The notes: generated from the letters alone by a model not told the origin. DNA of 64,000 bases from Azorinus chamasolen (GCA_963576725.1 OY755240.1:64506412-64570411), one strand, 5' to 3'. Numbered from the stretch's first letter, positions 43,332-54,467 are shown. Numbers and translations are program-made.

Positions 43332-43581
43332 CACTTTTTCTGATAGAGGAGCATATTTACGTATTTACAAACAAAGGGAAGATACAGATCAGACAGTGCC
43401 TGTCCTGTAGGAGCTGTCAAATCAGAGTATGTCCTGACTGCTTATATAAAGGTATTGATCTGATTCTGCAATCTTTCACGCCAAAAAGAATGTCATTGTT
43501 TCATGCGCAACTGCAACAAAATCAGTTATTTAATATGTATCAAGTCAGTATTTCTTAAATGGCTATTCATGGAGTAAATGT
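43332..43581 (-). mobile_element. TTAA-G MITE
   Basis: TTAA at 43328-43331 and 43582-43585; the latter also starts the next G copy. Confidence 0.65.
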
Positions 43582-43585
43582 TTAA

Positions 43586-43705
43586 CCCTTTACACCATAA
43601 ATACGCCTTTTAACGCATTTGCAAAGAGAGTAGCCCTAGATCAGACGGCTCCTGTAAGAGCCGTCAGATCAGGAACTGCTCTGTTTGCTATTAGACTTAT
43701 ATAGA
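43586..43705 (-). mobile_element. TTAA-G left half
   Basis: 'cctttacaccataaatacgc', hairpin 'cagacggctcctgtaagagc'. Cut off at the start of TA-C. Confidence 0.7.
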
Positions 43706-43707
43706 TA

Positions 43708-44019
43708 CAGTTGAACTTCGATATCTCGAACTCGGATAACTAGAGCTTCTGGATAACTCGAACTAACAGTTCGGTCCTTCCAAAATTTACAATACAGAAT
43801 TCTTCTATAATGTATCACTACGCTTATCTAGAAACACATGCGATAGCTTAATGCATGTCTAAAGTAATGCTGAAAGGAATAAAAAAAAAACAGGTATAGA
43901 AATAGAGTTTGAGACAAAAAGTGAAGTTCCTGATCATACGCCGCCTTTTCAAGGCGGCGTCTGATCTGGGACTGCACTATTTGTCGTGGTGCATTTTTGC
44001 GACATTGGCGGTGAAAGGG
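43708..44019. mobile_element. Chimera of half TA-C and TTAA-P
   Basis: TA-C from 'cagttgaacttcgatatctc' to its centre at 'aatgctgaaag'. It then continues as P ('gaataaa...', 'gagtttgagacaaaaagtga', 'cgccgccttttcaaggcggc') to TTAA 44020-44023. 'aaag' at the joint fits both parents. Confidence 0.7.
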
Positions 44020-44024
44020 TTAAG

Positions 44025-45920
44025 TTGCGTAAAGCACATATATAGCCGATACAATTTTACAGGATTGTGAAATATACAAAACAACTACACAAGTAATTAC
44101 ATTTTACAGAGAAAGAAATGTTGGAACATCATTATAATTAAACTTATATCTGAACATTTTCGTTTAGTGATCTTAATTGGTCGGTATAATAAAGGAACTT
44201 TGACAGACTATGAATAGTCCTTACTGATTCCGATGACATAAGATTTTCAAATTTATTATATGTTGGCCAGTGACAATAATATGAGTTCAGGTATTTTGAT
44301 CTAAGATCTCTATATTTTGGACAGACTAATATACTATACGAATATCAAAACTGAAAGTTGTGTGTACTGTTAAGAAGACCGCTACTATTATGTTAATTTA
44401 TTGATGAATGGAGACTTGAACGTAAACACGTATCATTATTAGCATAACTGTCTGGGTAATTTATTGATGTTGATGTTTAATAAGTTATGCATTGATTATA
44501 ACATTGGGAACTACAGGTGTATATATGTTTTATACTATGCTTCTAGCCCTTCGTTTATGATTGTTTTCTCTTGAACAGAGGGCTGAGAATCGCTTTTGTA
44601 ACAAGCTTTTATCAAACAGACCATACACTGGTGAGACAGTTATAGATAGAGAAATTTATTTCGGCAAACAGAAAACATAATATGGTTCACAAACATGTAT
44701 CACATCATAATAAATAGTAATTCGTAAAATGATGCATATTGAAAAACCATGGCATGCTTTCTATACCAAGGATAACACAATAAAGAGCATGCTCTTATTT
44801 CCACTGTGGTCCTCATCACAGGTGGCATGACATAGAGAAGCTTTAAGCTATAATATGAATACTATCTCAAGTGGATGCTATATCACATGAATTAAATTAT
44901 AAGTCATATTATAACATAACTCGTGGCTTCAGCATGACGTAACACTATCATTTATTTTTTGATATTCACGGGCATATATTCACTAGTGAATAACATTCGA
45001 ACGACCGAACTGTATTCATACGCGCTGACAAAACAAACAAACTGGCGGACGGTGACCTACCTGTCAACGATTGAGTCACGATAGATGGCAAAGAACTGTT
45101 GGCACTTGCGCCTTAATTTCGATAAAATAATACAAATTGTAATCGCTGTCAGTAAATATCTACAAAATGAATGCCAAAAAAGACCTACCAGCTACTCTGA
45201 ACCATCCATTAAAAAAACTGCCTCCACAACTTTACATTTTCTTCACTGCATGTCCTTTTGTTTATGCAGATTTCTACTCATAAAAATTTCTAGTCATTCA
45301 ACAACTATAGTCATCTGTATCCAGCACAGCAAAAACATATTTCAAATATGTTATACTCCAAATCAGCTGATCGCGATCGCGAAAATCTTCCTCCTGTTCC
45401 AACACATTTTATGCAGCAGTTCGAAGTCTCTACTGAATCTTTTGTCCATTTCAATAAACCTTTTCGCGGCGGAAATGTCCATGTCCATCTGTATACAACA
45501 CTGATGAAGGGCTTAATATACCAAAACGAAGACGTATTTTGAATCCCATTGACAGAGATGTGTCAGACATGTAGCCGTCTTCATTTAAACTATTAGCAAA
45601 TATGGCGCTCTTTACACATGTTGTGTACAGTGACGTCTAAATGTGACGTGTTTGTATGTCGAAACTGTAACTCAAAAATTATTTTGACGTGTTTCTGTAG
45701 GTTTTTGTTATCATAAACTATGATATCAGAGAGGTCTAAATTAGATCCTGATTGTTATGACAGTAAGTTAAAAACAATTGGAAATTTTGGACCTACTTTG
45801 TCCCAGTTACTTAGCGAACCTAATAACACCTTTCTTCATCAGTTCTATATGTAAGGATAATTTATAACAATCCACGTTGCTGCTGAAATATTGGCTGCAA
45901 AAAACGTTTGTGTTTGTTAT
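44025..45920. other. Long stretch without recognised repeat
   Basis: The frames at 45085-45504 and 45348-45542 match no family I know. Their position before the Penelope-like reverse transcriptase leaves open that part of this stretch is the element's 5' region. Confidence 0.35.
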
Positions 45921-45922
45921 GT

Positions 45923-46087
45923 TATAAATAGGATCTTGCATTCGTGTTCATGATTATTGGATTTATTAAATTCGTCTTTTTAAAACGATAAAAAACTCGC
46001 TAAAGCTCGGTTTTTTTATCGTTTTAAAAAGACTCATTTAATAAATCCAATAATCAAGAACACTCATGTAAGATCCTCTATTTATTA
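45923..46087. mobile_element. Palindromic element with about 80-bp arms
   Basis: 'ggatcttgcattcgtgttca' 'tgattattggatttattaaa' 'ctttttaaaacgataaaaa' mirrored by 'ttatcgttttaaaaagact' 'taataaatccaataatcaag' 'atgtaagatcc'. Loop of about eight bases. Confidence 0.8.
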
Positions 46088-46089
46088 AA

Positions 46090-47052
46090 TAGAATATTAA
46101 ACTTTCTGAAAAAGCTTTCTTTACTGACGAGCAAATGAAATATTACACCAATTGGACTTGCTCAGAAGTTTGCGAAGCACTAACCTTTCTTTTGGATAAC
46201 ATATTTGTACGTTATGGGAATGCTATATACCGTCAGGTAATTGGTATTCCCATGGGTACGAATTGTGCACCACTTGTCGCAGATTTGTTTTTGTACTGCT
46301 ATGAGAGAGATTTCATGTTGAGTTTGAATCCTCAAACACAAGAAGATGTTATAAAAGCCTTCAATGAAACTTGTCGATATTTGGATGATATTTTTAACTT
46401 AGATAACCCTTTCTTTGATGCTCTGATTCCTACAATTTATCCTAAAGAACTCAAATTGAATAAAGCTAACCCGTCCGACAATTATGCAGCGTTTCTTGAC
46501 CTAGACCTTAAAATTAATAATGGAATGATTTCTTCTAAAATATATGACAAAAGAGATGATTTTGATTTTAATATTGTAAATTTTCCTCATCTTGACGGGG
46601 ATGTTCCCCGTGCTCCATCTTACGGGGTTTATATATCTCAACTTATGCGTTTTGCTAGAGCTTGTTCATCTATTGACGATTTTAACAGTCGAAATCTCAT
46701 TTTAACTGATAAACTGCTTAAACAAGGATATAGATACCATAAACTAAGAAAAACTTTCTCTAAATTTTACTATCGAAATCTCTCGCTTATTGGCAAGTAC
46801 AAATGTAATCTCAAGGTACTTTTGCGACACGGTATTTCACATCCGGAATTTTATGGTGATGTGATTTACAAACTTCGTAAAATTATTGGACATACCCATT
46901 TTCTCACTTTGTTCATCAAATATATAAAACAATTCATTAAAAAGGGATATGATCCTGTATTACTACAACATACTGCATGTTTGGTTGTGAACCCTTTTAC
47001 AGTTGGCAATCACGCTGGCCTCTTTGCATGTACGCCGACAAGAAAGGTTTAG
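46090..47052 (+). pseudogene. Penelope-like reverse transcriptase, 5'-truncated
   Basis: An open frame of at least 305 codons from ATG 46135 (open back to 46093). Residues 37-46 'GIPMGTNCAP' with 'ADLFLYCYE', and 82-85 'YLDD', are motifs B and C of a reverse transcriptase. The MGT..AP..A.LF pattern is that of Penelope-like elements, and homologues with 'YDKRDDFDF', 'YGVYISQLMRFARA' and 'KFRKI'-like blocks are common in bivalves and cnidarians. Motif A and the fingers are missing: the palindrome at 45923-46087 lies immediately upstream. No GIY-YIG endonuclease is visible. The clade call is less sure than the RT call. Confidence 0.75.
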
Positions 47053-47540
47053 TACTCTATGAAGGCGACCTCTTAAATCCAGAAATGGAAGGAGAACGTC
47101 GGATATCTGTACTATTTCATTTTTGTCGTACCCTTTATTACTTTTCTACAGTTACTCTGTTTTGCAGCTCAATCATTGAGTACAATAGCGATAGGTGGAT
47201 ACAGTATTTTCAATAAAATGTTTTTTTGTTATACATGCACTTTACCACTGTATTTGCTGTCGCGGTTGTTGTAGATTAGTCGGAGAGGGGGTACGTTTAT
47301 TTACACTGTTTGTCTTTTAGGATGGGGATGGAATAAGGGTGAGGTTGGGCGCCCATAAACCGGTTTAAACCCCCGGTGACTTTTGTCACTGACCGTTCCA
47401 AGGCGGTACTTCCATCTTCCTCCTATTGTATGTTTGTTTTGTCTTTGTGCGTCTCTTGTTGTTTTTTCTACCTATGTACATTTGCTGTTTCCTTGTGTTG
47501 CTGTTCGGGCGAGTGTTTGTTCTGTATGTGGTGTTTCCTG
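47053..47540 (+). other. Penelope-like element 3' coding remnant and UTR
   Basis: After the stop, 'aaaggcgacctcttaaatcc' leads to 'aaaccggtttaaacccccgg' and 'gaccgttccaaggcggtact', which recur at 16640-16860 and in part at 35060-35135. Confidence 0.55.
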
Positions 47541-47799
47541 CATGACTCATTTTTGTACTTTTGGCATCAAAAGCAGTCATATTTATAAATACTATCGCAG
47601 TCGCAGACAAAAATGGGTACACAATTGTTGTATCACAGTCCCTTAATTTAAAACGTAAGAAAAACAAGTTACTGTATGCACCAGTAAAGTAAGTGATAAT
47701 AGTGTATGACAGAACAAGTTGTTTGCCGAAATTTATAAAAATCATAAGCAGTTGAGCTCATTAAAATGCTGTGTAAATATAAACAGTACTAAGAACTAA

Positions 47800-48180
47800 T
47801 TCTGCTCATTACGTGCCTTTTGATTGCTGATTTGAAGGAAGATAATTTGTTTATCTCAGTAAATTCAACTGGTAGCTGTTCCAAAGTTTAGATCCAGTAT
47901 AAAAGAAAGAGTTTGATGCAGCACCTTTTACTTTTTGCAAACTGAAACCACCTCTTTCCTTTATTCTGGTATTATAGGAGTGTACAGATTTTTGCAATGT
48001 TAAATAATCCTGCATATAATCAGGTGATAGGTTATGTTTAATTTTGTACACATGACATAATATAATTTGATCAACTCTCTTGTCAACAGGCAGCCAATCA
48101 AGAGATTTAAAATGCTGATACCCAACATGACTTTTTGAATCAAGATTGAATATAAATCTAATCAGCTTGTTCAGTTCCTA
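47800..48180 (-). pseudogene. LINE C-terminal fragment, same family as 10003-10955
   Basis: On the minus strand: 'NKLIRFIFNLDSKSHVGYQ', 'SLDWLPVDKRVDQIILCHVY', 'SPDYMQDYLTL', 'HSYNTRIKERGGFSLQKVKG' and 'FYTGSKLWNSYQL'. One unbroken frame over this part, but truncated at both sides. Confidence 0.75.
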
Positions 48181-48693
48181 ATGTAACTTTGTCATCTAGG
48201 CCTTTTTGTTTGTACAGTAGGTGTATGAGTGGTGCGTGAAAAGCGTGACTACCAGGTAAAGGGTTAACATCTATTGATTTACATGTGACTGTTATTGTGA
48301 AATTGAGCTGGTAGGTTATGGAGACGTTTTGTCTGCGTCTAGTCTGTTTACAGATGTGTAAAATCCGCTTCGGTGCGAGTGAATGAGTTTCATTTGAATT
48401 CGTGTTCAAATGGTTGTTTATGTGTTACTAGTATGAGATAAGGTTTGATTCTATAATATCACTAACTTTCACAATTATATTTGCTCTAAGGGAATTAAAT
48501 TATGATAATGGTGATAATGATGTTTACTTTGACTCAATATCGCTAAAATCATAATTTTCAATGTTCTTTGTTTGTTTGCATCCTCTCCGCACAATGTGTT
48601 CTTACTATTATCACTGCCTGTTTGTGTTACATGCCTCATGGACTTGTTAGTCTAAAGGATGAAATAAAATCTTTATGATCTTATCGTTATTAA

Positions 48694-48901
48694 CCCATTT
48701 GCTCCCACGATCCCATATATGGGACGTTGGCAAACAGTGTAGACTCTGATCAGACGCCGCATAATGCGGCGTCTGATCAGAGTATCCACTGTTTGCTGAA
48801 TGGAATTTCAATATATTAAAAATTTAGGCCAGTCATCCCTTAGATAAAAAATGGACTAATCCAATATGTAAACATGGAATAATCCACTGGGAGCAAATGG
48901 G
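48694..48901 (+). mobile_element. TTAA-T MITE
   Basis: TTAA at 48690-48693 and 48902-48905. Ends 'cccatttgctcccacgatcc' and 'ccactgggagcaaatggg'. Core 'ctctgatcagacgccgcat' and its exact mirror. Confidence 0.85.
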
Positions 48902-49052
48902 TTAACATGACGGTAATATTGTATGTCAAAATACTACTGGAATGGAGCACGTCTATATTACCTGCTGTATTCCTAAACTATTACAGAACATTAGATGTCA
49001 GTTAGAAATTCCTTCCAGTGTAAGCAGCGAAAAGGGTTAAACAGAAGTGATA

Positions 49053-49321
49053 CAGTAAAACCTCTCTATAACGACCACTGAATTACAGTAGAACCTCTCT
49101 ATAACGACCACTAAATTACAGTAAAACCTCTCTATAACGACCACAAAATTACATCAAGTAGTTTGTGTTAAAGGCAGGTGACTGCTTAAAGCAAAGTGAA
49201 AGTAAAACAGAACGCTCCTATAGGAGCATTCTGTTTTACGTTACCTTGCTTTAAGCGACCACCTGCCCTAAATACCAAATAATTAACACAATTTAGTGGC
49301 CGTTATAGAGAGGTTTTACTG
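49053..49321. mobile_element. TA-A MITE with triplicated left end, inside a satellite monomer
   Basis: TA at 49051-49052 and 49322-49323. The first 33 bases of the element are present three times in tandem (49053-49151). Hairpin centre GCTCCTATAGGAGC. Flanks join to a 36-bp satellite monomer. Confidence 0.88.
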
Positions 49322-49323
49322 TA

Positions 49324-50058
49324 TATTTGCCCTTACTAGAGGTTTAAACAGAAGTGATATATCAGCCCTTACTAAAGGGTTAAACAGAAGTGATATATCA
49401 GCCCTTACTAAAGGGTTAAACAGAAGGGACATATCAGCCCTTACTAAAGGGTTAAATAGTAGATATATATATCACCCTTACTAAATGGTTAAACAGAAGG
49501 GATATATCAGCCCTTACTAAAGGGTTAAACAGTAGTGATATATCAGCCATTACTAAAGGGTTAAACAGGAGTTATATCTCGGCCCTTACTAAAGAGTTAA
49601 ACAGTAGGGATATATCAGTCCTTACTAAAGGGTTAAACAGTAGTGGTATATCAGCCCTTACTAAAGAGTTAAACAGAAGGGATATATCAGCCCTTACTAA
49701 AGGGTTAAACAGAATGATATCAGCCCTTACTAAAGGGTTAAACAGTAGTGGTATATCAGCCCTTACTAAAGGGTTAAATAGAAGGGATATATCAGCCCTT
49801 ACTAAAGGGTTAAATAGAAGGGATATATCAGCCCTTACTAAAGTGTTAAACAGAAGGGATATATCAGCCCTTACTAAAGAGTTAAACAGAAGGGATATAT
49901 CAGCCCTTACTAAAGAGTAAACATAAGGGATATATCAGCCCTTACTAAAGGGTTAAATAGAAGGGATATATCAGCCCTTACTAAAGTGTTAAACAGAAGG
50001 GACATATCAGCCCTTACTAAAGAGTAAACATAAGGGATATATCAGCCCTTACTCCTCT
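49324..50058 (+). repeat. 36-bp tandem repeat, about twenty copies
   Basis: Unit 'cccttactaaagggttaaac' 'agaagggatatatcag'. The period is a multiple of three, so long frames (ALTKGLNRRDIS) arise without being genes. One partial unit lies left of the TA-A element (49030-49052). Confidence 0.92.
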
Positions 50059-50107
50059 GTACACAAATTATGTCAGCTCAACTTTCGATCTACGTTCAGC
50101 AGATTAA

Positions 50108-50349
50108 CCATTTCCCAGTTCTATATTTGGTCCAAATTTCAACACCTACTAAATATTCATGGCGATAAGAGTTATAATGAAATATGGAAGGTGGAACTTT
50201 GTAGCCATTTTAGAAAGTAAAGAAACAGATTTTTCAAATTTCATTAGCAAACAGAGCAGACCCTGATCAGACGGCTCCTAAAGAAGCCGTCTGGTCTGGA
50301 TCTTCTCTGTTTGCAAATGCGTGGAAACACCTTTATATGAAGGAAAGGG
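50108..50349 (-). mobile_element. TTAA-F MITE
   Basis: TTAA at 50104-50107 and 50350-50353; 242 bp, as at 41061. Hairpin 'acggctcctaaagaagccgt'. Confidence 0.85.
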
Positions 50350-50681
50350 TTAAAGTCTGTATTATCTCAACAGAAAAAATATCTTCATTGCTATACCACG
50401 ATCACAACATGAAGTTGAGCGGACTTTCTATGTTTAGCAACAGTCACCCTGACCTTGATGCCAGATATCTCATATATAGCAATGCTTACAGCTCATTATG
50501 AAATCAAAGTTATCGCTGTATAAAGGAATGTTTCATCGCATTTTGTGTATGTAATGGTGAGACCGTCCATTCAGAGGCTATATTGCATTCAAATAAGAGA
50601 TTTTATGCAAATCAACTTCTTCACTGACAAGTCAATTTTGTATTCCTTATTTTGTGAACCCTTCTCCTGTTTTGCGCACAT

Positions 50682-50866
50682 AACGGGCATTTGCAAACAG
50701 CTTGGATCCAGACGAGACGCCGAGTAACTCGGCGTCTCGTCTGGATCCAAGCTGTATGACACTTGCTCAATAGTTTCTCAAAAAGCTTGATCGAATCGGA
50801 AGTAGTCAAAATTGATCTTGATCCAACTTGAGCAGACATTGTTTTTTAATGCCGGGTTAAGGGTTG
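50682..50866 (-). mobile_element. TTAA-H2 MITE
   Basis: Hairpin 'ggatccagacgagacgccga' / 'cggcgtctcgtctggatcc' is fully symmetric. Flank 'agcttgatcgaatcggaagt'; TTAA at 50867-50870. The left end is lost. Confidence 0.75.
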
Positions 50867-51012
50867 ATTTATTAACCTGACGATAATATCGTATTTCAAA
50901 ATACTACTGGAAAGGAACATATCCATTACCGACTGAAAAGATTCAATCAACGGAAGGTTTTGAACCAAATAGACAAAAAAAACATCTCTATAGCAACCAT
51001 TTAATGAATAAA

Positions 51013-51164
51013 CACATGGGTGGTTGCTTAATGCAGATCGAAAGTAATGCAAAAAGCTCCTAAGGGGGCTTTCTGCATAACTTTCATTCTGCATTATGCT
51101 ACATGTACCGCCTACATGTACTTTAAAACCACATAAGCAGTGATTGCTTTGGGAGGTTTAACTG
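51013..51164. mobile_element. TA-B-like MITE, partial
   Basis: 'gggtggttgcttaatgcaga' and 'ctttctgcataactttcatt'. The left inverted repeat is missing; the right 'gggaggtttaactgtg' is worn. Confidence 0.6.
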
Positions 51165-51369
51165 TGTTTTTTATCTGAATTATTTGCTGAAATCGTAATA
51201 TTTCATATTCCGAGTCTCCGGTCTGAGGATGTTCTAGCGAATTTGTATGCAGTATCGAGACGTTATACCACATCTTCACTTAAGTCTTTGTCTGGAAGCG
51301 TTTTCTAACTTTATCAACAGTGACATTGACCCCTGACCATCAGGATGAAAGTTATGCAGAGTGCTACAT

Positions 51370-51755
51370 TTCCAAATGTTCGTTTTACTCTAGAAAACTA
51401 AGAGCGTAGCTGAATCCAAATACACTGTGTGCACCGTAGCTATAGAGATCCGGGGGTATCCCCCCTCTGGAAAATGTAGATTTGTGTACATGTAGTTTTG
51501 AAACCATTGTGATAAATAGAACATTTTCTCCTATAGGAACAATGCTCTATTTATCACAATGGTTTACAGAGACCTTAAAATGCGTCAATATGAGGGAATG
51601 GGTTAAAGCATGCATGACAAGACAGAACGTTTATCAAATTCTAACCCCTTTGCCTTCATGTTTTTTTTCTCCATTTTAGCCTTAATGTTTTCACCTTTCA
51701 GAATGATGTTACGCACGTGCGTAAGTGCGTATCGCTAGCTACGCCCCTGATTTAA
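51370..51755 (+). mobile_element. hAT-like repeat S carrying TTAA-J, copy 2
   Basis: Paired with 39935-40395. The J hairpin ('gataaatagaacattttctc') lies at 51498-51563. The right end 'gtatcgctagctacgcccct' 'g' reads CAGGGGCGTAGCTAGC on the minus strand. Confidence 0.6.
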
Positions 51756-52145
51756 ATGAAAACGTCGTCTTAGTGTCAACATCAGTGTCAAACTGGGTCT
51801 CGTCTGGAGTCCGACCGTCTGTAATGGTCACCACAAATCGTTGCGTATGTTGAAATAGTTGACGATAATCAATGACATTCGAACAGGGGGAAGAGTGCAT
51901 GTGATTCTGTTTGCTCAGGGATTTTTCTCTCTTAATTGGGAAGGGGCCTTAGCCTGCTGATTTTGGGAAGAATTATCGCTAAAATTGCTGATTTGGGAAA
52001 CAAAAAAGCTGGTGTAAGTTTGGATTTTTGGGAAAACTGCATGATTTTAAAGAAATTTTCAATTGGGAAGGGTTTTTTATAGGCCTCTGTTATAGAAGGT
52101 GAAATAGCCCTGTTGCTATTTCACAATCTACGTAATAGAAACGCA
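51756..52145. other. No gene; one small hairpin
   Basis: Only 'gtgaaatagccctgttgctatttcac' type pairing at about 52105-52130 is notable. Confidence 0.4.
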
Positions 52146-52149
52146 TTTT

Positions 52150-52440
52150 ATTTTTCAAGGCTCTCTGCAAACAGAGTAGACCCAGATCCGACAACTCCGG
52201 AAGTAGCTTCTAATCAGGGTATTTCATATCTGCTTATGAAATGATATAGATAGATAGATATATTTTATTCAGGAAAATAAGGCAATATGTATTTACATGT
52301 GTATACATATAGGTTATGAGACCGCAGTTTCTATAGAGGTAAAAATCCCCTTTTCATAATGGGGTTATTATAAACGTTCAGCTAATTAATATGCATAGTC
52401 ACTATTTCATCCATTCATTGTCAAAGGGTTCAGAGGGATC
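52150..52440 (-). mobile_element. TTAA-G MITE, degenerate
   Basis: 'gcaaacagagtagacccaga' and a worn hairpin, a (GATA)n-bearing insert, then 'gctaattaatatgcatagtc' and 'tcattgtcaaaggg'. Confidence 0.5.
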
Positions 52441-52450
52441 AACTGTATAA

Positions 52451-52883
52451 CCCTTTATTCCACAGATACACCGTTCAACACATGCATTTGCAAACAACGT
52501 TGACCCTGACCAGACGGCTCTGTTTGCTTATGATATGGTATAGAAATGGTCCTAGTTTCTGCTACTGCCAAAACTTCATGTGTCTATGTGCTATTGTAAC
52601 AATTAATCTAATTAACCCTTTCGGTGCCAAATTTCTAATTGTCGTCTACAAACCAATTCTGTTAAATCATTCGGTAAAATAAGGATATTAGATAAATAAA
52701 TGCAAATTTCAAAGGAATAAAGCACAGATATAAAAATAGAGTTTGAGACAAAAAGTGAAGTCCCTGATCAGACGCCGCCTTGTGGCGTGGTGCATTTTTA
52801 CGACATTTTACGACATTGGCGGTGAAAAGGTTAATGTTTATGATGTCATTATTTCTTTACCTGAATATTCATGGAGAATAGGG
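52451..52883 (-). mobile_element. TTAA-G MITE interrupted by TTAA-P
   Basis: 'ccctttattccacagataca', collapsed hairpin 'ccctgaccagacggctctgt', 'aacaattaatctaattaa', then P, then 'tgtttatgatgtcattattt' and 'attcatggagaataggg'. Confidence 0.75.
52616..52830. mobile_element. TTAA-P MITE nested in TTAA-G
   Basis: TTAA at 52612-52615 and 52831-52834. Ends 'ccctttcggtgccaaatttc' and 'acattggcggtgaaaagg'. Half of its hairpin is missing. Confidence 0.88.
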
Positions 52884-52972
52884 CTGAATAGTGTTTGGCA
52901 AATTGTTGAAATGAGGTCCACACGCAGAGGGCAATGACTCCCCAAGTCCATAAGTACATGTATTTGTATATA

Positions 52973-53147
52973 CAGTAGAACCCCTCTAAACTGGAAGTTT
53001 ATGATAGAACAATTAATGGCTTTTTAGGTAGGCGGATGCTTAATGCAGGGTGATAGTCATACGTTCATCCTGCATTAAGCTGCCACCTGTCTGACAGATC
53101 GGGTTTTTCTACTAAATGTTGATATCCGGTTCAGAGGCGCATTACTG
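52973..53147. mobile_element. TA-D MITE
   Basis: TA on both sides. 'cagtagaacccctctaaact' at the left, 'gcttaatgcagggtgatagt' with a short mirror, 'cagaggcgcattactg' at the right. Confidence 0.7.
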
Positions 53148-53316
53148 TATTCGTGTAACAGCATTTTATGAGTGGTGTTTTTAATATCAAATAAAATGGC
53201 CATAGAAACCAAATTTGAATTATGGGTATAACCACATTCCATCGCTAATTTGCTTACTTTAATCAATCCTACCTTGTGTTAGTAATGACCAGTACAACTT
53301 AACTCACCTACCGGAA

Positions 53317-53670
53317 AGATCGCGGTCACTAACCAATGTGTACTGCTGGGAGTACCGTCGATAAAAACCGAGTTATCCAATTAAAATGCTGGCATTACAT
53401 TCTGATAATATTTGACAAAATACATAAAATTATTAGCCTACGGCAATCTCAAGTTTCAATCAAAATATAAAGTGCGCAGGTCGAATCTGTTTGAACCTTT
53501 TTCGTCCTAATGGAAAACTGACTCCCGTTTGCAAAAAGTTTGGATCCTAACGAGACGACGAGCTTATCGGCCTATCATCATGAATCAAGTTGATTTACAC
53601 TTGGTCAGTAAATAGAAAATATTTAAAAGTTTGAGCAATCGAATATACTCATACACAAGTGTCGTATGCT
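53317..53670 (+). repeat. Dispersed repeat U, copy 1 (uninterrupted)
   Basis: Blocks shared with 56624-57620: 'cggtcac', 'ctgctgggagt', 'aaaatacataaaa', 'atctcaagtttcaatc', 'gactcccgtttgca', 'gtttgagcaatcgaata'. Contains an H-like core. Confidence 0.55.
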
Positions 53671-53757
53671 TAATTCCATGCGCACTAAGCAATGCGGTTT
53701 CTACAATTGTCCAAATTGATGTTTCTTTCATTTCTCTTTAAACATAATTATGATGAC

Positions 53758-53779
53758 AATAATAATAATAATAATAATA

Positions 53780-53850
<71 letters not shown>
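53758..53850 (+). repeat. (AAT)n/(TTA)n microsatellite
   Basis: Trinucleotide run switching from AAT to TTA; the cause of Tyr and Ile homopolymer frames. Confidence 0.92.
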
Positions 53851-53853
<3 letters not shown>

Positions 53854-53861
53854 TTTATTTT

Positions 53862-54176
53862 ACGTGGATTACATACTTGGTATTGTCCTGTTTTTATTGA
53901 CCTGTCAAAATGTGACTATTCCTACGTCAGTCACTGAAAGGATATATTTAGCTTGGATAAACCTGTGTTTCAAACGTTTTTCACGAGATTCACAATAAAT
54001 GTACAAGTACTCGAATAAGCCAAGTAGGACATCTTTTATTAATATCTTTTATTTGCGGAAACAATCGATATCAACCGAAGCTATTTATGGCGTGTTCAGC
54101 AAGCGCATAATTATTTAAATTTTGACAGGTTAATAAAACAGGACAATACCAACCAATTTTGAATATAGTCCACGAC
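53862..54176. repeat. Foldback element with about 60-bp arms
   Basis: 'ttggtattgtcctgttttta' 'ttgacctgtcaaaatgtga' at 53877-53916 pairs with 'aattttgacaggttaataaa' 'acaggacaatacc' at 54117-54151. Loop of about 200 bp. Confidence 0.75.
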
Positions 54177-54196
54177 ATAGGGTCACGACATCTTAA

Positions 54197-54438
54197 CCTT
54201 TAGCCTGCTGAGCAAATTATTTTTACAATTTTTTTTTCACTTACTACATTTTGAAAAAGCAAGCTATAATCAATTTGTCTAATTTTGAAAAAGCAAGCTA
54301 TAATCAATTTGTCTACCAAAATGCAAGCAGGGTGTCAAACAGTTTGGATCCTAATGAGACGCCGAGTTACTCGGCGTCTCATCTGGATCCAAACTGTTTG
54401 CATAGGTATCCACTCATCCGCCGATAGCAAGCTAAAGG
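54197..54438 (+). mobile_element. TTAA-H3 MITE with internal duplication
   Basis: TTAA at 54193-54196 and 54439-54442. Ends 'cctttagcctgctgagcaaa' and 'cgatagcaagctaaagg'. A 37-base block ('aattttgaaaaagcaagcta...') is present twice. Confidence 0.85.
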
Positions 54439-54467
54439 TTAATTGGAGTTCAGCTAATTAAATATAT

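Noticed and set aside
45085..45542. Open frames upstream of the Penelope-like RT as its N-terminus
   Set aside because: No RT, GIY-YIG or zinc motif visible in any frame; left as unassigned.
49296..49920. Two open frames coding a repeated 12-residue unit (ALTKGLNRRDIS)
   Set aside because: They come from a 36-bp satellite whose period is divisible by three; neighbouring units contain stops and there is no other sign of coding.
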